From CAYZQE01 sp964480635 (GTDB lineage: Bacteria; Pseudomonadota; Gammaproteobacteria; GCA-001735895), in assembly GCA_964480635.1 (NCBI GenBank), contig CAYZQE010000051.1, positions 1-17,356 of the forward strand: a stretch of 17,356 nucleotides of DNA, read 5' to 3'. Numbering within the stretch: position 1 is the stretch's first letter; each line of letters opens with the position of its first letter. Positions 7,739 to 13,357 of the stretch are shown here, piece after piece. The notes under the pieces are model-generated. The model was not told the DNA's origin, did no database searches, and was given only the letters and a program-made list of their open reading frames with translations. The translations under genes were made by a program, and so were the position numbers.

Positions 7739-8167
7739 ATGTTATGGCTTAAAGCATTTCACATTATTTTTATGGTCACTTGGTTTGCAGGTTTGTTTTA
7801 TTTACCACGCCTTTACGTCTATCATGCCCAAACAAACGACGATATCAGTATTGAACGCTTTAAAATTATGGAACGTAAATTATTTTGGGGCATCATGACA
7901 CCCGGAGCCATTATTACTGTTGTTTTAGGCGTAGCTCTAATCATGGCCTTAGGTGGTGTTGACTATTTAATGTCTGCCGCTTGGTTACAAGCCAAACTTA
8001 TTCTGATTGCTGTATTAGTTATTTACCATGTTTGGTGTGGAAAACTATTAATAAACTTTAAAAACAACGACAATCAACACAGCCATGTTTGGTATCGCTG
8101 GTTTAATGAATTTCCTGTTTTCTTAATCACCCCGATTGTTATTTTAGTGGTGGTTAAACCTTTTTAA
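7739..8167 (+). CDS. hemJ: HemJ-type protoporphyrinogen IX oxidase
   Basis: Inner-membrane enzyme of haem synthesis that oxidises protoporphyrinogen IX to protoporphyrin IX, replacing HemG or HemY. The 142-aa protein has about four membrane helices. It opens with the diagnostic MLWLKAFHIIFMVTWFAGLF, with the conserved His8, followed by LPRLYVYHA. The end, FNEFPVFLITPIVILVVVKP, is also characteristic. ATG at 7739 is chosen by this conserved start, with AGGAG 11 bases upstream (slightly long); the in-frame ATG at 7673 would add 22 unconserved residues. It is divergent from argC and stands alone. Confidence 0.92.
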   Translation: MLWLKAFHIIFMVTWFAGLFYLPRLYVYHAQTNDDISIERFKIMERKLFWGIMTPGAIITVVLGVALIMALGGVDYLMSAAWLQAKLILIAVLVIYHVWCGKLLINFKNNDNQHSHVWYRWFNEFPVFLITPIVILVVVKPF

Positions 8168-8173
8168 GTTTTT

Positions 8174-8203
8174 TGCATCCAATCAACCGTTTTTTGCGTA
8201 TTA
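8174..8203 (+). promoter_or_regulatory. Candidate ECF-type promoter of the sigma gene
   Basis: TGCATC at 8174-8179 (TGCATCC with the next base), a 17-bp spacer and CGTATTA at 8197-8203. The -10 CGTA core and TG-ATCC-like -35 resemble sites described for ChrR-linked ECF sigma factors (TGATCC, CGTA). A near match lies upstream of the DUF4331 gene. Autoregulation is inference. Confidence 0.5.
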
Positions 8204-8281
8204 ACATTATAGGTCAGTGTAAAAACAATGGATTGCGACTATGATTTAACAAATTGTTTTTTGTACTTTTAGGAGAATAGA

Positions 8282-8872
8282 CTGAACAGCATCACATCAA
8301 GTCAATTATCGGCCTCGGCTCTAAAACAGCAACACTTAAAAACTTTACTTCAAAGTATTTTATTAGGTGAAGAAAAGGCGTTAAACGAGCTTTATGATCT
8401 CTGTATTGATCAGGTTTATCATGTTGCTTTTGCTATTTTACGCAATGCAGCTGATAGCGAAGAAGTCGCTTGCGATGTGCTTGAGCATGCTTGGCGTAAA
8501 GCTTCGTTTTATTCATCCGATAAGAGCAGTGTTATAAGCTGGTTATTAATGATTAGCCGAAGCAAAGCAATTGATTTAATACGAAAACGCAAACCGAACA
8601 GCTCTCTGAGCACTGAGCATGACATTTTAGACCTTGAGGATTGTGATATGAAACCGGATGAATTATTGACCCATTTTCAACAAAAAACGAATATTCATGC
8701 TCAATTAAGCACATTAAACACGGTTCAAAGAGATGTTATTGCCTTAGCGTATTTTAAAGACTTCAGTCATAACGAAATTTCATTGGCTTTGCAGCTCCCT
8801 CTTGGAACAGTCAAGTCGCATATTCGGCGTGCAACGACTGCATTACACTCACTCATTAATAAGGATGATTAG
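8282..8872 (+). CDS. ECF-family RNA polymerase sigma factor (apparent CTG start)
   Basis: Alternative sigma factor of 196 aa. Region 2 spans about 28-105, with AFAILRNAADSEEVACDVLEHAWRKA for core binding and ISWLLMISRSKAIDLIRKRK for -10 recognition. Region 4 spans about 140-190, with a helix-turn-helix in FSHNEISLALQLPLGTVKSH. The frame is open from a TAG at 8270 and holds no ATG or TTG before region 2. The first GTG, 8477, lies inside region 2 and would destroy it. CTG at 8282 has AGGAG 6 bases upstream, so it is the likely start, a rare codon. It is followed after one base by the cupin gene, its likely regulator, as in RpoE-ChrR pairs. Confidence 0.88.
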   Translation: MNSITSSQLSASALKQQHLKTLLQSILLGEEKALNELYDLCIDQVYHVAFAILRNAADSEEVACDVLEHAWRKASFYSSDKSSVISWLLMISRSKAIDLIRKRKPNSSLSTEHDILDLEDCDMKPDELLTHFQQKTNIHAQLSTLNTVQRDVIALAYFKDFSHNEISLALQLPLGTVKSHIRRATTALHSLINKDD

Positions 8873-8873
8873 C

Positions 8874-9350
8874 GTGAACTCTGATAACAATTCAAAACCA
8901 TTAGATCAAGACACTCTTGATTTATTGAATAACGATGTTGGCCAGCAGCCATTAGATGACGATATAAAAAACCGTATTAAAAAACGTTTATTTAGTCGTT
9001 TACGTAGCAGTAACATAAGTGCCGTAACAACGGTTCGTACCGAAGAAGGCACTTGGGTCGCTATTAGTGATAAAGTCAGTGTGAAAATTTTACGCCAAGA
9101 CTCTGCAAGCAATAGTCAAACTGCGCTATGGAAACTAGATGCTGGTGCCACGATTCCTTCTCATACGCATCCCGTCGAAGAAGAATGCTACATCATTAAT
9201 GGCAGCGTTAATTTTGGTGACCATCATTTACAGCAAGGTGATTTTGAAATTTTCCCCGCTGGCCTTGACCATGGTGAAATGAGTTCAGCTAACGGCGCTC
9301 TTATTTTACTACGTTCGGATATCCCTCAAGACTTATCGTGGATTGCTTAA
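8874..9350 (+). CDS. ChrR-like cupin protein, putative anti-sigma factor without the zinc motif
   Basis: A 158-aa protein with a helical N-terminus (about 1-45) and a C-terminal cupin. Cupin motif 1 is GATIPSHTHPVEEE and motif 2 is GDFEIFPAGLDH, matching G-x5-P-x-G-x2-H, so the metal ligands are present. ChrR-type anti-sigma factors bind zinc through an N-terminal HxxxCxxC; here the only cysteine is in the cupin, so that domain is shortened or altered. GTG at 8874 is preferred because AAGGA lies 8 bases upstream; ATG at 8865 touches the same ribosome site and overlaps the sigma stop. Gene order suggests it senses a signal and controls the adjacent sigma factor. Confidence 0.78.
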   Translation: MNSDNNSKPLDQDTLDLLNNDVGQQPLDDDIKNRIKKRLFSRLRSSNISAVTTVRTEEGTWVAISDKVSVKILRQDSASNSQTALWKLDAGATIPSHTHPVEEECYIINGSVNFGDHHLQQGDFEIFPAGLDHGEMSSANGALILLRSDIPQDLSWIA

Positions 9351-9527
9351 GCCTTCAATAATCGAATGCGTTCATTCGGTTTAAACACCACTCTGCGCAT
9401 TATTATTTCACTTTTTTAGGCCTATCTACACCCATTAATTAGGCGCTTTAATGCCGCCCTCCTGTCACACCAATATACGCTTAAGCCAGCTCTGACTAAG
9501 TAAGACCTAAAGCAATATATTATAGGC
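9351..9527. other. Intergenic stretch with several hairpins, no gene
   Basis: Downstream of the cupin stop is a perfect CGAATG-cgtt-CATTCG hairpin at about 9363-9378. The wider pair AATGCG/CGCATT could compete with it. Further on, CCTA/TAGG arms surround 9420-9443. None is followed by a T run, so none looks like a classic terminator. I see no open frame of note. Confidence 0.4.
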
Positions 9528-9560
9528 AAAAAAAAGCAGGCTCAAATTGAGCCTGCTTTT
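9528..9560 (-). terminator. Intrinsic terminator of the DUF4331-lipoprotein unit
   Basis: GCAGGCTC and GAGCCTGC form an 8-bp GC-rich stem around AAATT. On the minus strand it is followed by eight Ts. In the plus direction only four Ts follow, so it may end the sigma-cupin transcript less efficiently. Confidence 0.88.
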
Positions 9561-9567
9561 AATTCAC

Positions 9568-9585
9568 ATTCATCTTTCGATGAAT
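9568..9585 (-). other. Hairpin with a GAAA tetraloop after the lipoprotein gene
   Basis: On the minus strand ATTCATC-GAAA-GATGAAT makes a perfect 7-bp stem closed by C and G around a GNRA tetraloop. It lies 5 bases past the lipoprotein stop and before the terminator. It may protect the transcript's 3' end; this is inference. Confidence 0.55.
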
Positions 9586-9590
9586 TACTT

Positions 9591-9827
9591 TTAGTTTATC
9601 AAATCACTAAAGTCATCACTAACATCACTCTCTGAAAAACTAAAGTCCACACCTTCGGTCACTGATACCGGCTCACTATTTGCTGACGTTGCAAATACAT
9701 TTCTGGTAAATTCACTGAAGATAGGAAAGGTTACTGAATCACCATTATCATCGTCGTCATCGCTGCTACTGCAAGCACTCACTAAAACAACTACGCTAAA
9801 CAGCATTAAGGTTCTTAATATTTTCAT
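9591..9827 (-). CDS. Small acidic lipoprotein
   Basis: A 78-aa protein with a lipoprotein signal peptide: MKILRTLMLFSVVVLVSAC, lipobox VSAC, acylated Cys19. The next residues are SSSDDDDDNGD, a run of aspartates suited to divalent cations or a flexible linker. The rest has a short conserved-looking core, EFTRNVFATSANSEPVSV, and an acidic Ser/Asp/Phe end. AGGTGGT lies upstream of the ATG. It begins 12 bp after the DUF4331 stop, so it is probably co-transcribed and acts with that protein at the envelope. I recognise no named family; its localisation is much surer than its function. Confidence 0.75.
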   Translation of the reverse strand: MKILRTLMLFSVVVLVSACSSSDDDDDNGDSVTFPIFSEFTRNVFATSANSEPVSVTEGVDFSFSESDVSDDFSDLIN

Positions 9828-9839
9828 AACACCACCTCT

Positions 9840-11408
9840 TTAGTTTGGAGAGCCAGCAAGTGGCGTTGTTAAGTAAGGAAAAGCACTGTCGAAATCCGCA
9901 TCACTAATGGGAGCGCCATCAGTAAAAGGAACTGTACCGACAACCGCATCCGAAGGCGCACATAAACCTAAATTATCACCCACATCACCTGCCGTTCCAC
10001 TGCTATCTAAGTCAACGGCTATGGGGTGACATAAAGCGCCCATCATCGCGCGTAAAGCCACATCGACAACATCATCACCTGGGCGTCTGCCATTTGGAAA
10101 TCCTGCTAAATCACCTGCCACAACACCTAAGCTATTTTGTGATCCGGCTGACGTTGCGGCAATACTGGTATTTAACCGAACCATTTCTGCAACAGAGCCA
10201 TCTGCATTAACACCTGTAAAGCCCGTTAAAAAAGCAGCGACTAAATCAGCACGTGGAAAATTTGTTGGTGCTATATCAGTATAAGACTGCCCTGTTAAAC
10301 CATTAACTGCATCTTTAAACAGTAAATTTAAAATGGCGGGTAAGGTTGGGTTTGTCACGTAGGTTGCAAAATTAGCGCCATCATCTTTAGGTTCTGATGA
10401 GCCAAATTTATTCTTATCTTTAACCCCAATAACCACTTCATTAACTAATGGATTACCTAAGCGCGACACTTGAACTAACGCACCGCCATTAACAGTCGGT
10501 TTTTCAAAGGTTGCAACCGGATTATAAATTTTCGCTTGAGGCACACTGGCACTTGTCCATGCCGCAATGGTGTCATTACTATTGACTAAACATGAAATAG
10601 GCACTTCAATGGCGACGGTCGTAATGTTTTTACCGACCAAGTCATTATTGGCTGTATCTTGATCAATACCTGCGCTTAAACCTGCTGAGTTATCGATAGG
10701 CACAAAATTAACCAAGTCAAAAATTTCACCTAAATTAACCGCAAATGATTCTTTACGTTGACCAACGAACATTTTGGCATCATTCGCATTACAGTTTGGA
10801 ATATCAATACCATAAACATATTGATTGGCATAAGCTGAATAATCAGCAAATGTTTTATTACCTGTATTGTCATAAGGCTTGGTAAACGTTGCGCTCGCAT
10901 CTGTCGAATTAGTAATTGCAGATGCTGATCCAGTACGACGGTCACCGCTAATGATGTTGACCGAATACGTTTCATTAAAACCAAGAGCAGAATTGTCGCC
11001 TGCAGATATTCCACCAATATGCTTCAAAGGGACAGCCACTGATTCAGCGCCAATGGTTAGGCTCTGACCTTCGCCGTTATTGGCTAATGCATTACTAAAA
11101 TCAAATTGAAACGTAATGTCTTCTATGGCATCACCATCATTGTCGATATGGATTTCATACACCGCATTGTCTTCCATCGAAAAATAATTAGGGCCACCAT
11201 TTGGGTCTTGTAATGGCTGATAGTTTGCGATTAATGTCACATAATTTTCACGACCTGATTCATAACTACGAAACATATAAAAATCAGTTGAATCGACCTT
11301 TGGCATACTGGTGATAAAAGGTGATTCTCTATGAGATGCACTAAATACTGGGCTTGACCCAATGACAGCCGCGACTGCTAAGCTGATAAGAGATATTTTT
11401 TTTGACAT
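9840..11408 (-). CDS. DUF4331 domain exported protein
   Basis: A 522-aa protein of unknown function. A signal peptide (about 1-23, ending SPVFSA) precedes the DUF4331 hallmark SHRESPFI...DSTDFYMFRSYE. Further family features are IANYQPLQDPNGGPNYF and DNAVYEIHIDNDGDAIEDITF. The mature part is acidic and Gly/Asn-rich, with many Asp-rich turns that might bind calcium. Cysteines are few (near residues 204, 270 and the C-terminal third), which would allow disulfides. GGAG lies 8 bases before the ATG. It is upstream of the small lipoprotein, and its promoter resembles that of the convergent sigma gene, so it may be a main target of that sigma factor. Confidence 0.88.
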   Translation of the reverse strand: MSKKISLISLAVAAVIGSSPVFSASHRESPFITSMPKVDSTDFYMFRSYESGRENYVTLIANYQPLQDPNGGPNYFSMEDNAVYEIHIDNDGDAIEDITFQFDFSNALANNGEGQSLTIGAESVAVPLKHIGGISAGDNSALGFNETYSVNIISGDRRTGSASAITNSTDASATFTKPYDNTGNKTFADYSAYANQYVYGIDIPNCNANDAKMFVGQRKESFAVNLGEIFDLVNFVPIDNSAGLSAGIDQDTANNDLVGKNITTVAIEVPISCLVNSNDTIAAWTSASVPQAKIYNPVATFEKPTVNGGALVQVSRLGNPLVNEVVIGVKDKNKFGSSEPKDDGANFATYVTNPTLPAILNLLFKDAVNGLTGQSYTDIAPTNFPRADLVAAFLTGFTGVNADGSVAEMVRLNTSIAATSAGSQNSLGVVAGDLAGFPNGRRPGDDVVDVALRAMMGALCHPIAVDLDSSGTAGDVGDNLGLCAPSDAVVGTVPFTDGAPISDADFDSAFPYLTTPLAGSPN

Positions 11409-11439
11409 GAATGTTACTCCGAATTGTTGTTGTCAAAAC

Positions 11440-11470
11440 TAATACGGGGCGAGGTGGGTAAACAGATGCA
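11440..11470 (-). promoter_or_regulatory. Candidate ECF-type promoter of the DUF4331 gene
   Basis: On the minus strand TGCATC (complement of 11465-11470), an 18-bp spacer and CGTATTA (complement of 11440-11446). The two boxes equal those before the sigma gene at 8174-8203, with one more spacer base. The start site would be about 25 bases before the DUF4331 ATG. Confidence 0.5.
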
Positions 11471-11504
11471 ACAAAAGAAGATAAAAACCAAATTAAGCGG
11501 CTTT

Positions 11505-11522
11505 ATGTGACTTAGGTCACAT
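11505..11522. promoter_or_regulatory. CRP-like operator
   Basis: ATGTGAC-TTAG-GTCACAT is a perfect palindrome that contains the CRP/Vfr consensus TGTGA-N6-TCACA in full. It is centred about 105 bases before the DUF4331 ATG and roughly 80 before its predicted start site, a position used by CRP activators. Confidence 0.7.
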
Positions 11523-11579
11523 TTTTAGAGGCTTTTTGGCCTGTAAGGGAATGTCTATTTAGTGCGGTGTCACTTGCTT

Positions 11580-12083
11580 TTATTGTTTTAATAATTCATT
11601 TAAGGGCTTACCATCAATAAGCAAATCGACTATTTGAGCGACACCTTGCTTATTCACTGATAATCTCAAATAAGCAGTTTGATCATCCCTTGCTTGCCTT
11701 AATAAGTCTTCTGCTTTTTTCGCGTGTGTTTCAGCGATATAAAAGCGGTTTAACGTTTGTTGGTTAGGGGTATATTGCATATAACCATCACATTTTTTTG
11801 CATTAACCGTATCCACAATATGAATTTTAGGTGCTTGATTGCCGATATCACTAAAACAATACGAGCAGTTGTTTTTATTGCTACATTGGTTTTTTTCTTG
11901 CTGCCAGTCGTACGCAATTCTAAAGCGTAAATAATGCCCTCTTAGTAAGTCACGCGGATCATAGCCCGTTATTGCAAAATCCCACTGAGTGCCTTGGCTA
12001 AGATGGTATTCAGCGCGCACAATTAACAAGGACAATAATATAAACGGAATCATCACTATCAACAGTAACTTTTTATTTTTCAT
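11580..12083 (-). CDS. GDYXXLXY domain protein
   Basis: A 167-aa protein with one N-terminal membrane segment (about 5-23) and an external domain. The family signature reads GYDPRDLLRGHYLRFRIAY here (40-58). Four cysteines (67, 73, 76, 98) could form disulfides or a metal site. It starts four bases inside the end of the DUF2157 gene (ATGA), the usual pairing for these two families. Biochemical function is not established; the pair probably forms one membrane complex, by inference from the overlap. Confidence 0.87.
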   Translation of the reverse strand: MKNKKLLLIVMIPFILLSLLIVRAEYHLSQGTQWDFAITGYDPRDLLRGHYLRFRIAYDWQQEKNQCSNKNNCSYCFSDIGNQAPKIHIVDTVNAKKCDGYMQYTPNQQTLNRFYIAETHAKKAEDLLRQARDDQTAYLRLSVNKQGVAQIVDLLIDGKPLNELLKQ

Positions 12084-13282
12084 GTTTTATCTCTTGTTAC
12101 CTTATTCGGCTTAGATAAACCAAAATACTGGGCAATGGTGTCGATTTTTTTAAACCAGCCCCAAGCCACTAACAACGTAATAACGCCTCCGGTCACTAAA
12201 CCCATTCCTGTTTCAAAAAGAGAGCCATACACTTCATAATAAATAAATAAGAGTCGTAAACAAATAATGGCTGTGATTAAGTTAAATAATTTTATAGATT
12301 GTATATTTAGTGCTGCCCATGCCAATACAAACAGGTAGATGACATTAACAACGCCCCCTATCGCTGGATAAGCCTGCTGATGCCACAGCGCCGTTACCAA
12401 CATAATAAAGACAGTAAGCAGCATGACGCGTAAGGTGAGATGTGTTTTTTTTGTTTCTGATGCATAAAGTTTAGGCATAAAATACACCATCAACAATGTA
12501 GCCACACTATAAAACCCAATCACTAGCGGTAGTGATTTTAAGTTATTCGATGTTGCGACAAAGGGTTCATACCATAAAAAATGACTCAGCCAGCCGCCTA
12601 TTACAATCACTAGCCAACTATAACGAGATAATTCATTTGACATGGTATGGCGGTTTTTAACCAGCCAAGGAATGCGCGACAAGAGAATGAATAAAAATGG
12701 CGATACGATGTAGAGGGTGACTATAATAGCATCTGATAAATAGCGCTGAGATAGTAGTGCCTTTAGCGTGTCATTAAATAAATAAACATTTAGGGCGTAC
12801 GTTATGCTTGTACCAACAATCCACAAGACGCTCAAAAACTTCCCTCGGCCTAGTAAAACAATAGGGATTGTGACTAAAGTCCACCATAAAAAGAGCTGCG
12901 CGATACTGCCGCCGAGTTGATAGGTTTGACCAATAAGCGCCATAGAAGCCAGAGTAAAGCCATAATAAACGATGACTAAAATCTCTCTTAACCACAGGCT
13001 CTGGCTACTTGACTCTTTTGAAATAACTCTAAATAACGTTAAAGCAATCATTAAACATAGCGTAAGAGTGGCTGATAGCTTCACCCAATCAGGCGTTTGC
13101 AACCAATTTGAGGCGACAACCGACACTAGCCCCAAAATAATGGCAAAAGCCCCTAAACCACCAAATGCCCAAAACGCAACTGGTTTGGTATTTTGTTTTT
13201 CAAATTTTTTGATTTTTTCGGCGGTAGCGTTATCTATCAAATTAGCTTTTTGCCATAACAATAGTTTTTGGCTTAATGACAT
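12080..13282 (-). CDS. DUF2157 integral membrane protein
   Basis: A 400-aa protein whose first 30 or so residues, LSQKLLLWQKANLIDNATAE, form the cytosolic DUF2157 head. About ten hydrophobic helices follow, the first near 36-60 (FGGLGAFAIILGLVSVVASN), and the tail is basic. Function is unknown. The start ATG at 13282 lacks a good Shine-Dalgarno on its own strand, with only AGAG nearby. It is translationally coupled to the GDYXXLXY gene. It lies 75 bp downstream of the ptsP stop on the same strand and may receive read-through, as no terminator is visible between them. Confidence 0.87.
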   Translation of the reverse strand: MSLSQKLLLWQKANLIDNATAEKIKKFEKQNTKPVAFWAFGGLGAFAIILGLVSVVASNWLQTPDWVKLSATLTLCLMIALTLFRVISKESSSQSLWLREILVIVYYGFTLASMALIGQTYQLGGSIAQLFLWWTLVTIPIVLLGRGKFLSVLWIVGTSITYALNVYLFNDTLKALLSQRYLSDAIIVTLYIVSPFLFILLSRIPWLVKNRHTMSNELSRYSWLVIVIGGWLSHFLWYEPFVATSNNLKSLPLVIGFYSVATLLMVYFMPKLYASETKKTHLTLRVMLLTVFIMLVTALWHQQAYPAIGGVVNVIYLFVLAWAALNIQSIKLFNLITAIICLRLLFIYYEVYGSLFETGMGLVTGGVITLLVAWGWFKKIDTIAQYFGLSKPNKVTRDKT

Positions 13283-13357
13283 TAAGGAGTCTCTGGTTAA
13301 GTACCTAAGTGATTTAATGGGGCAATATGCGGGCTAGAGAGATAAGAGCTATAGCTA

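Noticed and set aside
8477..8872. A short 131-aa sigma-like gene starting at GTG 8477
   Set aside because: Homologous sigma region 2 continues 60 codons upstream in the same frame, and the GTG has no good ribosome site.
10730..11017. 95-aa ORF within the DUF4331 gene, same strand
   Set aside because: It is an alternative frame fully inside a well-supported coding region with a signal peptide and family motifs.
11525..11545. Terminator for the GDYXXLXY gene (AGGC/GCCT hairpin)
   Set aside because: The stem is only four pairs and the T run lies in the loop rather than after the stem.
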